Assembly (NCBI GenBank): GCA_937894515.1
Contig: CALCRH010000137.1
Span: 1-6,311, forward strand
Reading direction: 5' to 3'
From: an uncultured Clostridia bacterium
Lineage (GTDB): Bacteria; Bacillota; Clostridia; Oscillospirales; Oscillospiraceae
Length of the DNA stretch: 6,311 nt
Numbering within the stretch: the stretch's first letter is position 1; each line of letters starts with the position of its first letter. The notes under the pieces were generated by a model that saw only the letters and a list, made by a program, of their open reading frames with translations, was not told where the DNA came from and did not search any database. Positions 1 to 5,986 of this stretch are shown one piece after another. The translations under genes and the position numbers were made by a program.

Positions 1-161
1 ATCCCGCCGAGCCATACTTCAAGCGCACTCGTCTTGGCTTTTTGCTTCTTTGACAGATTCTCCACTGCTTTGGAGGTCTTGAAATACGGGATATATCTGA
101 GGTCACATAAGACAAGAAACAGTCCGATTCCGCAGAGCATCCCTACAATTGCTTGTATCAT
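1..161 (-). CDS. tadC: TadC-like pilus platform protein (5' end only, cut by window edge)
   Basis: Only the first 53 codons are visible; the gene continues past base 1. It starts with ATG at 161, preceded by a strong GGAGGTG site (167-173). The start lies 13 bases after the stop of the TadB-like gene, so the two are probably co-translated. The visible protein opens with one hydrophobic segment (about residues 3-19, MIQAIVGMLCGIGLFLVL) followed by a basic, Lys-rich stretch (SKKQKAKT, about residues 38-45). This resembles the N-terminus of type II secretion F / TadC inner-membrane proteins, whose conserved T2SSF domain lies further along and is not visible here. The assignment therefore rests on position directly after tadB, where tadC normally sits, plus the N-terminal membrane segment. 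It is an inference; another small membrane protein is possible. Confidence 0.65.
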   Translation of the reverse strand, partial: MIQAIVGMLCGIGLFLVLCDLRYIPYFKTSKAVENLSKKQKAKTSALEVWLGG

Positions 162-166
162 ACTCT

Positions 167-173
167 CACCTCC
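167..173 (-). promoter_or_regulatory. Ribosome binding site of the TadC-like gene
   Basis: GGAGGTG on the minus strand sits five bases before the ATG at 161. It fixes the start of a partial gene that would otherwise be easy to miss, because its reading frame is open to the window edge. It begins two bases after the upstream TGA (177-175). Confidence 0.8.
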
Positions 174-174
174 A

Positions 175-1098
175 TCATCTCTTATACTCAATCGGCTTGG
201 TAAACTTCAGCATAAAGAGCGCCGTCACCAAAATAACAATTCCACAGACACCGCAGGTGATCTTCCCCGGTGTGGTAAATAAAAGCGTATGGAACCAATC
301 CTTATTGAGCAAATAAAGCAGCGGCACATTGCCAACCACAAGTGCTACCATCGTCCAGTATTCTGCCCGGACGGAGCATAGCATCGTTTTCAGTTCGTTA
401 TTGACGATACGCACATCGGTCAGCTTTGCTACAATCGGCAGAAGCGTATCCTTGAGCGTTCTGTCATCCTGACACTGAATCAGCGTGTCGCACCACTCAC
501 GGAATATCTCGTCATCGACTTTTTCTTTCAAATCATACAGAGCATGTTTGATGTTAGAAGAAATCGTCGTTGCTTCTCCTTCAAAAGCCATAAAGACCTC
601 CCGAAGCGGCGGCTTGATATAGTTGATATTCTCCCGCACGGCGGCAACAATGTCATCGGAACGGATATAGGATGTCGTCACGATGGACAGCGTTGTTTCA
701 AGCTCCTGCTTGGTATGCTTTTCGTAATAGGAAAGTGTGCTTGTCGTATAGAAAAACGGGATGAGTGCGAAGGCGACCGAGAACACCGGCATCAGAAAGA
801 GGTTGTCGATAAGAATGGACAAAATCACGCCGACCGCAAACAATACAAGCGAAGCACAGCAGACAACGGTAAACTGTTTGGATTTACCCGTCACCGCCAT
901 TGCCGTCTTCATGCTCATCAGCTTGCGGTACACTCCGTGCTTGCGTTTGTTTTCACGCAAATTCTTTGCCTTATCCCGAAGCGTATCATTCGGAGTCATG
1001 ATTGTGATAATATCATCTGTGACCGTCTCGGGGGTAAAGTTCATCACAAGTGCGATACCGATAATGAACAGCACCGAACTGATAACCGATATGATCAT
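175..1098 (-). CDS. tadB: TadB-like inner-membrane platform protein (type II secretion F family)
   Basis: A 307-residue protein, the usual length for TadB. Predicted membrane segments by eye are at about 2-20, 76-97, 100-118, 247-264 and 279-297. Between segments 3 and 4 lies a soluble, mainly helical stretch (about 120-245) that fits the cytoplasmic T2SSF domain. A basic linker (about 41-75, rich in K and R) separates the first segment from the pair. In Tad systems TadB and TadC form the membrane platform that the CpaF ATPase acts on during pilin polymerisation. The start ATG overlaps the stop of the upstream ATPase gene in the sequence ATGA (1098-1095), with AAGGACGG and GGTGAG just upstream, so translation is probably coupled. 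Family assignment combines topology, length and gene order; I see no single diagnostic motif. Confidence 0.83.
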   Translation of the reverse strand: MIISVISSVLFIIGIALVMNFTPETVTDDIITIMTPNDTLRDKAKNLRENKRKHGVYRKLMSMKTAMAVTGKSKQFTVVCCASLVLFAVGVILSILIDNLFLMPVFSVAFALIPFFYTTSTLSYYEKHTKQELETTLSIVTTSYIRSDDIVAAVRENINYIKPPLREVFMAFEGEATTISSNIKHALYDLKEKVDDEIFREWCDTLIQCQDDRTLKDTLLPIVAKLTDVRIVNNELKTMLCSVRAEYWTMVALVVGNVPLLYLLNKDWFHTLLFTTPGKITCGVCGIVILVTALFMLKFTKPIEYKR

Positions 1099-2408
1099 GC
1101 TTTCTCACCGTCCTTTACCAAAAACTTTTGCAGAGTCTCCTGCGGAACACCGAACTGAATCAGCTTATTTTTCAGATTGTCGCTCATCAGCTCCGGCTGT
1201 TCAAAGACACCCTCGATCTTGAACTTCCCACGCTTCATTTCGTTTTTGAGAATGTGATAACGAAAAAGTGTGTGATATTCTCTGTCGCCGGTCGGCGTAA
1301 TCACACACTCGGAAATATCCATGATCTTACGGGAATTGTCTTCGAGCTTATGGGCGTACACTACAAGTGGAAATGCCTGTCCCGCCTGCATCAGCGAGGT
1401 CTGAAAATTGATTGGGAATCGCTTTTGGCACAAAAGTGCCAATCTCATGTGTGCCGCATCCGCCGCCGAAGCGTGAATCGTCGATACGACCGTATGCCCG
1501 GTCAGCGATGCTTCGACTGCCGAATACGCCCCCGTGTCTCGCATTTCTCCAACCACTACGATGTCCGGATTGAAACGCAAGGACGCGACCACAAGGTCTT
1601 CCTGTGTAATATCGTAGCTTGGATTTTCGGAAGGGCGTGACAGTGTATGTACCACATTATTGATGACCTCGCCATTTTCATAGCGAACAAGGGAAAGCTC
1701 TCTTGATCCCGATTCTATCGTAAAGATACGCTTGTTGTCGGGAATGGTGGAAAGCAATGCGTTGAGCAGCGTTGTCTTGCCGCTGGAGGTCGCTCCCGCA
1801 ACGACAAAGGACACACCGTAACGCAAGCACATACAGAGGAAGTCGATCATCTTCGGGGTAGCATTTTTGCCTTTTATGATCTGTTCCTTATTGACTCTCG
1901 ACGGATGAAGCAGACGGATAGATACGCTGATCCCCCGGTCATCATCCACAATCGGTGCTTTGAGTGCCGTGATACGGGTGTTCCCCGGAAGGTGTCCCTG
2001 GCTCATCGGCGTAGCATTATCAATGATCATGCCGCTGTGCTGCAAAAGGCGTTTGACAATATCCGTTGCGTGCTGAGGTGAATAAAAGTGTTCGGTGGAC
2101 TTTTCGATATGACCGTCCGTATAAGTGACGGCAATATCGTCCCATCCGTTGATGTTGATTTCTTCGATTTCATCCTTGCCGAGATACTGCGTCAGAATGG
2201 AGTATTCCGCCATCTCGCTGTATAGGCGTTTGGCAAGTTCCTCCGCCGTATATCCCTCCACCTCATAACTGGCATCACGGATATACTTTTCGATATACGA
2301 TCGTAACTGTCCACTTTTGTTTTTATCCGAAAGTGCGGCGGCGTAGTTCTGCGAAATGTATTCCTGTACCATGTGAAGAAGAACTACAAACTCTGTTTTC
2401 TTCGCCAT
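1095..2408 (-). CDS. cpaF: CpaF/TadA-type secretion ATPase
   Basis: A 437-residue hexameric-type ATPase of the type II/IV secretion (VirB11/PulE/GspE) superfamily, which powers pilin assembly from the cytoplasmic face. Visible motifs: Walker A GATSSGKT at 205-212 (Lys211), an Asp-box-like segment TIESGSREL at 230-238, Walker B PDIVVVGE at 281-288 (Glu288), and the His box TGHTVVSTIHA at 303-313. The N-terminal domain (about 60-170) contains the family's EEININGWDDI stretch (82-92) and SVSIRLLHPS (161-170), as in CpaF proteins. The C-terminal part after 345 is divergent. The Asp box has Ser-Gly where CpaF usually has IED followed closely by EL. ATG at 2408 shares one base with the TGA of the CpaE-like gene (TGATG), so the two are coupled. 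Full length, no frameshift seen. Confidence 0.95.
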   Translation of the reverse strand: MAKKTEFVVLLHMVQEYISQNYAAALSDKNKSGQLRSYIEKYIRDASYEVEGYTAEELAKRLYSEMAEYSILTQYLGKDEIEEININGWDDIAVTYTDGHIEKSTEHFYSPQHATDIVKRLLQHSGMIIDNATPMSQGHLPGNTRITALKAPIVDDDRGISVSIRLLHPSRVNKEQIIKGKNATPKMIDFLCMCLRYGVSFVVAGATSSGKTTLLNALLSTIPDNKRIFTIESGSRELSLVRYENGEVINNVVHTLSRPSENPSYDITQEDLVVASLRFNPDIVVVGEMRDTGAYSAVEASLTGHTVVSTIHASAADAAHMRLALLCQKRFPINFQTSLMQAGQAFPLVVYAHKLEDNSRKIMDISECVITPTGDREYHTLFRYHILKNEMKRGKFKIEGVFEQPELMSDNLKNKLIQFGVPQETLQKFLVKDGEKA

Positions 2409-3130
2409 CAGATCACCGCCTTTACCATGTCCTGAATCACATTCTGATACGCCTTGTCTCTGATCCTTTCACTGAGTGCGCCGGTAATCATCTGCTGTTT
2501 TAACTGTCTCGAATACGGCAGAATGAAATCCATACCGCCGAAATATGACTTGGTTTCTTCAATGGGGAGATACAGGTCAATGTCCTCGATGTTGAGTACC
2601 TTTTTCTTTTTCTCCTGCACCGAAAGAAACTGATTGACACAGGATGCATAATAGGTCAGGCATTTGAAATCCGGGTTGAAGAACTGAAATGCCATATCGC
2701 AGTCACGCTTGGCGATAGTGGAAATGAGATCGTCATCGTAATGAGAGCAATCGACTACAATATAGTCAACGGTATCCCGGAGTGCCAAGAAGAACTGCAC
2801 GATCTTATCTTCAGTCGGTTTCGGATAACTGTATTTGTTTTCCCCGAACTTGAAGCCGAGAAAGCTGAAATTGGACATGGTTTTCACACAGACAAATTGC
2901 TTGATAATGTCCTCTTTGTAAATGTCGGTCTTATCGAGCGTGACACCGAGCGAATAGATCTCACTGTCCTTGCCGTTGGGAAAAAGATATGCCATACTCG
3001 GAACACTCATATCCGGGGATAGATAAACGACTGAACATTTGTGATGGTTGTAAAGCTCCTGTGCAAATTTGAGGGATGCGGTCGTAACACCGCTGTCGGG
3101 TGAGCCGCAAAAGGCAAATTGCTTACTCAT
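2408..3130 (-). CDS. CpaE/TadZ-like P-loop protein with degenerate Walker A
   Basis: A 240-residue protein with the layout of a MinD/ParA-like or CpaE/TadZ-like P-loop protein. It begins with a beta strand then the loop GSPDSGVTT (9-17), a run of charged helices, and a Walker B-like strand YIVVDCS (123-129, Asp127). The P-loop Lys expected before Thr-Thr is replaced by Val15, and there is no second signature Lys earlier in the loop, so normal ATP hydrolysis is doubtful. The receiver-like N-terminal domain of many CpaE/TadZ proteins is absent. In Tad systems this protein localises the apparatus and may partner CpaF; here its gene lies immediately upstream of cpaF, as expected. ATG at 3130 has GGAGGTGAG upstream, and the gene overlaps the end of the SAF-domain gene by 8 bases. 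The family call rests on fold pattern and position. Confidence 0.75.
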   Translation of the reverse strand: MSKQFAFCGSPDSGVTTASLKFAQELYNHHKCSVVYLSPDMSVPSMAYLFPNGKDSEIYSLGVTLDKTDIYKEDIIKQFVCVKTMSNFSFLGFKFGENKYSYPKPTEDKIVQFFLALRDTVDYIVVDCSHYDDDLISTIAKRDCDMAFQFFNPDFKCLTYYASCVNQFLSVQEKKKKVLNIEDIDLYLPIEETKSYFGGMDFILPYSRQLKQQMITGALSERIRDKAYQNVIQDMVKAVI

Positions 3131-3977
3131 TGCCGCTCACCTCCGCTTCCACGTCGTAATAACCGGCGTTGCCGTTGATAATATCATTGGCTTTCTTGAT
3201 CGGATCATTGTCGTTTGCTTTCTCGTCGGTCGGAGCGTCAGATGCAACCTCGCTTTCTTCTTTTTCGGGATTCTTGGCAAAGTATTCGTCCTGCGCATCA
3301 AGGAACTTCTTGCAGTTTTCCGTCGTTCCACGATATACAAGTGCCGTGCGGATGGTGTATTCATCTTCGTACATGGCAAGAAGCTTTGCCTGTGTCGTAT
3401 TGACAAGCACCGTGATCGTGGTCGGAATCTCATAACTTCCGTCCTCGTTTTTCACGATGGAATCCTTATCAATACCGCCTCCGGTCGTTGCCGTAATGAC
3501 ACGAACATATTTTAGCTCTGCCGGGATAGTCGATTTGTTGTTATCGCTGTCCACGATGACAAAACTGATTACATCCCCGTTTTCCAGCTTGCCGGAAAGA
3601 CCTGCCGCAAAGTTTTGAATGGTGACACTGACCGCCACCTTTGTACCGTCAAGGGAAGCAAGAACATCCTCTGCACCATTGGCTTCACCCGAAAGCTTCT
3701 GTTCGGTCAGATAATCACCGGCATAGAGATCGGAGGTCGCATATTTTCCGATAATGCCTCCGGCATCCCTGATAACGCCGGCAGGAAGCGTATCACTTTT
3801 GACGGTTGCCGTTTCCAGATGTTCTTCTGTGATCTGTGTGCCTCGACCGACATCTTCGGAGAGCCGCACGACCTCCGCCGTATCGCTCGTGATACGGTTT
3901 ACAATCGGTGCGATTACAAAGGTCATGACGACGGCGAGTACCATACAAATGATACCGATAACTGTTCTGTTTTTCAT
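3123..3977 (-). CDS. cpaB: CpaB/RcpC-like SAF-domain pilus assembly protein
   Basis: A 284-residue membrane-anchored extracytoplasmic protein. It has an N-terminal membrane segment (about 5-24), then a SAF-like domain at about 35-95 (VVRLSEDVGRGTQITEEHL, then LPAGVI and GKYATSDLYAGDYLTEQKL), then an RcpC-like region at about 108-215 (GTKVAVSVTI, LSGKLENGDVISFVIV). This order is typical of Flp pilus assembly protein CpaB. The last 48 residues (about 237-284) are strongly acidic and low in complexity, probably disordered. In Gram-negative Tad systems CpaB/RcpC works with the secretin. No secretin is seen here, so a role in guiding or capping the filament at the membrane-wall interface is inferred. 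The ATG at 3977 follows AAAGGAGG, and the gene begins 22 bases after the peptidase stop. Confidence 0.88.
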   Translation of the reverse strand: MKNRTVIGIICMVLAVVMTFVIAPIVNRITSDTAEVVRLSEDVGRGTQITEEHLETATVKSDTLPAGVIRDAGGIIGKYATSDLYAGDYLTEQKLSGEANGAEDVLASLDGTKVAVSVTIQNFAAGLSGKLENGDVISFVIVDSDNNKSTIPAELKYVRVITATTGGGIDKDSIVKNEDGSYEIPTTITVLVNTTQAKLLAMYEDEYTIRTALVYRGTTENCKKFLDAQDEYFAKNPEKEESEVASDAPTDEKANDNDPIKKANDIINGNAGYYDVEAEVSGNE

Positions 3978-3999
3978 TTGGTTTTATCCTCCTTTGAAA

Positions 4000-4659
4000 T
4001 CAAATAAAATATGCCGCCATATACCCGACGGCAAGGTACGGAATCAGCGGAAAACCGCTTTTTCTGTTTTTCTGCTTAATGAGATTGACGATCACGCCGA
4101 GCGTCATCCCGACGAACAGACCGAGTAAACCTTTTTGAACGCCGAGAAGAAATGCACAGGCAGTCGCCAGTTTCAGATCACCACCCATGATGTCGCTTTT
4201 TCCGATCAGCATAGCGCCGATCATCACGGCAAAGGTCATACCGGCTGAAAGAATCATCCCCGGTAATGCGGACAGTTCGATTCCGATACAAGCGGTGATC
4301 GCTATCATCAGATGCGGAAAGTCCGGGCATTCTCTCGTCCACATATCGCAGAAAGAGGCATAAAGAAGAATCAGCAGAAAAAGAATACCTTTCAGTGCTG
4401 AAACGGATGCCCCATAGCGAAAAAGCAGAAAAAGAGTAATTGCAGTCGTTATCCCGATGAAAATCCATACCGTTTCCGTTTTCTTTTCCCGATGATTTGC
4501 CGAGATGCTTCTTCCGATCATTGCCGCAAGCAATGCGGCGATACACAGAAAAGCCGTGCTTTGCAAAATCAAACTCCAGTTGATTGCTTCAAGCACTCCC
4601 GGCTCTACCGTAATCGGGCGGATCATCGGCGGCATAACGGGTAATCTTTTCATAAACAT
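4000..4659 (-). CDS. A24-family prepilin peptidase (TadV/CpaA/FlaK type)
   Basis: An aspartic membrane peptidase that would remove the leader from the pilin-like proteins. With the chosen start (ATG at 4659, 219 residues), the two catalytic Asp are D105 in SFCDMWTRECPDFPHL and D161 in MGGDLKLA, matching the family's D-x(n)-P and GxGDxKL motifs (here GGD). The whole protein is hydrophobic, with about six membrane segments. The N-terminal methyltransferase domain of PilD is absent, as usual for Tad-type peptidases. A start at 4671 would add four residues, but it falls inside the GGAGG site (4665-4669) that is spaced five bases before the 4659 ATG; ATG at 4653 is also possible but is spaced eleven. 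It follows the second pilin-like gene after a hairpin, and lies 22 bases before cpaB. Confidence 0.92.
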   Translation of the reverse strand: MFMKRLPVMPPMIRPITVEPGVLEAINWSLILQSTAFLCIAALLAAMIGRSISANHREKKTETVWIFIGITTAITLFLLFRYGASVSALKGILFLLILLYASFCDMWTRECPDFPHLMIAITACIGIELSALPGMILSAGMTFAVMIGAMLIGKSDIMGGDLKLATACAFLLGVQKGLLGLFVGMTLGVIVNLIKQKNRKSGFPLIPYLAVGYMAAYFI

Positions 4660-4663
4660 ATTT

Positions 4664-4669
4664 GCCTCC
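4664..4669 (-). promoter_or_regulatory. Ribosome binding site that decides the peptidase start
   Basis: GGAGGC on the minus strand, with GGAGG ending five bases before ATG at 4659. An in-frame ATG at 4671-4669 overlaps this site and would need a binding site inside the hairpin, so the shorter 219-residue product is favoured. Confidence 0.75.
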
Positions 4670-4679
4670 ATTTAACATG

Positions 4680-4711
4680 ACGGCGGGACACCGTTTCGGA
4701 TGCCCCGCCGT
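4680..4711 (-). promoter_or_regulatory. GC-rich hairpin after pilin-like gene B
   Basis: On the minus strand the sequence ACGGCGGG pairs with CCCGCCGT (8 base pairs), and the inner GCATC pairs with GGTGT (5 pairs including G-U), leaving a 6-base loop CGAAAC. It lies between the pilin-like gene stop (4727) and the peptidase binding site. In the direction of transcription it is followed by CATGTTAAAT, not a T-run, so it is not a classic intrinsic terminator for these genes. On the plus strand it is followed by TTTTGATTTTT, which would look like one, but no plus-strand gene is seen. A 3'-end stabilising element or partial attenuator is more likely (inference). Confidence 0.75.
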
Positions 4712-4726
4712 TTTGATTTTTGGGGT

Positions 4727-4951
4727 TTAGTTGCCCTTATAGCTGAAGAGATCAGTAATCTTGCTGGTCACAGTAGGCATGATGGTGCTGTTGAAGAGAG
4801 CATAAAGACCGGCAAGCAGGAGTGCGCCGATGACGACGGCGATGAGGATTTTTACGCCGGAATCGACATAGCCCTCTGCCTTGTGGGACATAACTGCGGT
4901 CTGAATCTTGACCGCTGCGGAATTGATCTTATTCTTGATTTTCTGGAACAT
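4727..4951 (-). CDS. Small single-pass pilin-like protein B (Flp-like; resembles DUF6133)
   Basis: A 74-residue protein with a basic, amphipathic N-terminus (about 1-25, KIKNKINSAAVKIQ), the stretch KAEGYVDSG at 24-32, one hydrophobic helix at about 33-52 (VKILIAVVIGALLLAGLY), and a short polar C-terminus. Size and architecture fit Flp-type pilins, and the prepilin peptidase is the next gene. The match is not complete: cleavage after Gly27 would put Asp at +3 and no Glu at +5, whereas Flp pilins have the GxxxxEY pattern. The sequence resembles the uncharacterised DUF6133 family as I remember it, common in Clostridia; this is from memory. It is a close paralogue of the gene at 5732-5962, and the two flank the lipoprotein gene. 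ATG at 4951 has AAAAGG about eight bases upstream. Major pilin subunit is the favoured role. Confidence 0.78.
   Translation of the reverse strand: MFQKIKNKINSAAVKIQTAVMSHKAEGYVDSGVKILIAVVIGALLLAGLYALFNSTIMPTVTSKITDLFSYKGN
4765..4920 (-). repeat. Direct repeat, copy 2 (inside pilin-like gene B)
   Basis: Aligns without gaps to 5767-5922 at a constant offset of 1002 bases. Within the core 4809-4920 I count about ten mismatches in 112 bases by eye, several of them synonymous. This is gene duplication, not a mobile-element repeat: no terminal inverted repeats or transposase are seen. Confidence 0.85.
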
Positions 4952-4978
4952 ATTTTTTACCTTTTAACCTTTCTTTTT

Positions 4979-5677
4979 TTATTTCTTTTTGTTTTTGATT
5001 ACCGCAATAACGCCGACTGCCATAATGACAATGACAACGGCAATAACAGTCACCACAGCGGCGGTGTTGACTGCCTGCGATGAGACATAAAGTTCATTGC
5101 TTTTTGTCAGATCTTGGAGATCATAAACGACCTTGTTTTCGCTTAACTCACCGCCTCGATACTCGGTAATTTCACCGGGCATCTCGATTGAAACAGAAAC
5201 CTTGAAAATATCGTTGAAATCATACATACTGCTTTCTTCGTTTTTCTGTTCATTCAGTTCAGCATGAAAACTGTAATCGGTTTTGAACAACCCTGTGCCT
5301 TTTTCGATTATGACATTTTTGAAAATGGGCAGATTCTCCGGCTCGGTATCTTCTTCGGAAGTCTGAATATACTCGGTTGCATATTTCATCTCCATGAGTG
5401 CATTACGAAGCTCATCAAACGAGGTGTATTCTTTAGTCTCCCGACATCCCACATATGTCTCATCATTGAAACTATATGTAAATGTCTTTTTGCCTTCAAA
5501 AGGGTTGTTTCCATTAGCGGTAAGCTCGTTGTAAAAGTCCTCCTCAAATCCCATTGTGACACCGAGGCTGCCGGTTCCGTCGTTTCTTATCGAAACATCA
5601 ATGTCGGAATGTATGCAGCCGGTCAATGCAAACATGAGGACAAACATCATTACGAGAAGTGTTGCTGTTTTTTTCAT
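4979..5677 (-). CDS. LppM-like lipoprotein with C-terminal membrane anchor
   Basis: A 232-residue extracytoplasmic protein. The N-terminus is a lipoprotein signal peptide: KK, a hydrophobic core, then the lipobox ALTGC with the lipidated Cys at 21. The following sequence (CIHSDIDVSIRNDGTGSLGV, 21-40) resembles the opening strands of LppM-type lipoproteins, where a beta-rich domain follows the Cys; this is a recognition from memory. The middle is polar and acidic (about 105-150). A second hydrophobic helix at about 206-226 is followed by KNKKK, so the C-terminus should be anchored with its tail in the cytoplasm. ATG at 5677 is chosen because AGGTGG (5683-5688) sits five bases upstream; an in-frame GTG at 5686 lies within that site. 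It is flanked by the two pilin-like genes and may be an assembly or surface accessory factor. No enzymatic motif is seen. Confidence 0.8.
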   Translation of the reverse strand: MKKTATLLVMMFVLMFALTGCIHSDIDVSIRNDGTGSLGVTMGFEEDFYNELTANGNNPFEGKKTFTYSFNDETYVGCRETKEYTSFDELRNALMEMKYATEYIQTSEEDTEPENLPIFKNVIIEKGTGLFKTDYSFHAELNEQKNEESSMYDFNDIFKVSVSIEMPGEITEYRGGELSENKVVYDLQDLTKSNELYVSSQAVNTAAVVTVIAVVIVIMAVGVIAVIKNKKK

Positions 5678-5682
5678 CTTAA

Positions 5683-5688
5683 CCACCT
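5683..5688 (-). promoter_or_regulatory. Ribosome binding site that decides the lipoprotein start
   Basis: AGGTGG on the minus strand, five bases before ATG at 5677. The in-frame GTG at 5686 is part of this site, so it is an unlikely start; the product begins MKKTATLL, a normal signal peptide opening. Confidence 0.75.
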
Positions 5689-5700
5689 ATTTCTTTCATT

Positions 5701-5723
5701 GGGCGGTGCATAAAGCACCGCCC
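5701..5723 (-). promoter_or_regulatory. GC-rich hairpin after pilin-like gene A
   Basis: A perfect 9-base-pair stem, GGGCGGTGC with GCACCGCCC, and a 5-base loop (TTTAT on the minus strand). It starts a few bases after the tandem TGATGA stops of the pilin-like gene and ends about a dozen bases before the lipoprotein binding site. Downstream in the transcribed direction is AATGAAAG, with no T-run, so full termination is unlikely. Together with the hairpin at 4680-4711 it suggests that pilin-like mRNA is protected or processed at its 3' end relative to the downstream genes (inference). Confidence 0.8.
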
Positions 5724-5731
5724 GGGAATCA

Positions 5732-5962
5732 TCAGGGCTTATAGTTGAAAAGTCCCTGAACCTTGGTGGTCAGCGTGGGGATGATCGTGCTGTTGAACAA
5801 CGTGTAGAGGCCGGCAAGCAGGAGCGCACCGATGACGACGGCGATGAGAATCTTCACGCCGGAATCGACATAGCCCTCCGCCTTACGGGACATAACTGCG
5901 GTCTGTACCTTGACCGCTGCGGCATTTGCCTTGTTTTTGATGTTCTGGAACAGTTTCTTCAT
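5732..5962 (-). CDS. Small single-pass pilin-like protein A (Flp-like; resembles DUF6133)
   Basis: A 76-residue protein almost identical in its core to the one at 4727-4951: the stretch from AVMS through EGYVDSG to the end of the hydrophobic helix differs at very few positions (for example R versus H before KAEGYVDSG). It has a basic N-terminal helix (about 1-27), KAEGYVDSG at 27-35, and one membrane segment at about 36-55. Differences cluster at the ends: the N-terminus carries two extra residues (MKKLFQNIKNK versus MFQKIKNK) and the C-terminus is KVQGLFNYKP versus KITDLFSYKGN. ATG at 5962 has AAAGGAG upstream, 24 bases after the SpoVG stop. The gene ends with tandem stops TGATGA. Being first of the two suggests the more abundant subunit, but this is not shown by sequence. 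Confidence 0.78.
   Translation of the reverse strand: MKKLFQNIKNKANAAAVKVQTAVMSRKAEGYVDSGVKILIAVVIGALLLAGLYTLFNSTIIPTLTTKVQGLFNYKP
5767..5922 (-). repeat. Direct repeat, copy 1 (inside pilin-like gene A)
   Basis: The partner of 4765-4920, ungapped at an offset of 1002. Conservation is highest across codons for the central EGYVDSG motif and hydrophobic helix and fades toward both gene ends. Long exact blocks such as GCCGGAATCGACATAGCCCT (plus strand) make recombination between the copies possible. Confidence 0.85.
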
Positions 5963-5986
5963 TTCTTTTTTCTCCTTTCAGATGGT

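Noticed and set aside
544..1158. A long plus-strand open frame of about 204 codons opposite the TadB-like gene
   Set aside because: The product is rich in His, Arg and Cys with no domain or membrane pattern, has no good binding site, and lies wholly antisense to well-supported genes.
1128..1640. A plus-strand open frame of about 170 codons opposite the cpaF gene
   Set aside because: It is antisense to the conserved ATPase core, has no recognisable product, and codon pattern is explained by the minus-strand gene.
3137..3433. A minus-strand open frame of about 98 codons in another frame within the cpaB gene
   Set aside because: Its product is Arg/Thr/Lys-rich with no domain, and the overlapping frame has the SAF/RcpC features and a good binding site.
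4711..4721. Plus-strand T-run after the 4680-4711 hairpin, resembling an intrinsic terminator
   Set aside because: No plus-strand gene is present to terminate; the T-run corresponds to an A-rich stretch before the hairpin in the transcribed direction. Kept only as a hairpin.
4765..5922. Direct repeats at 4765-4920 and 5767-5922 as ends of a mobile element
   Set aside because: The repeats are inside coding sequence and match the paralogous proteins; no transposase, inverted ends or target duplication are seen between or around them.
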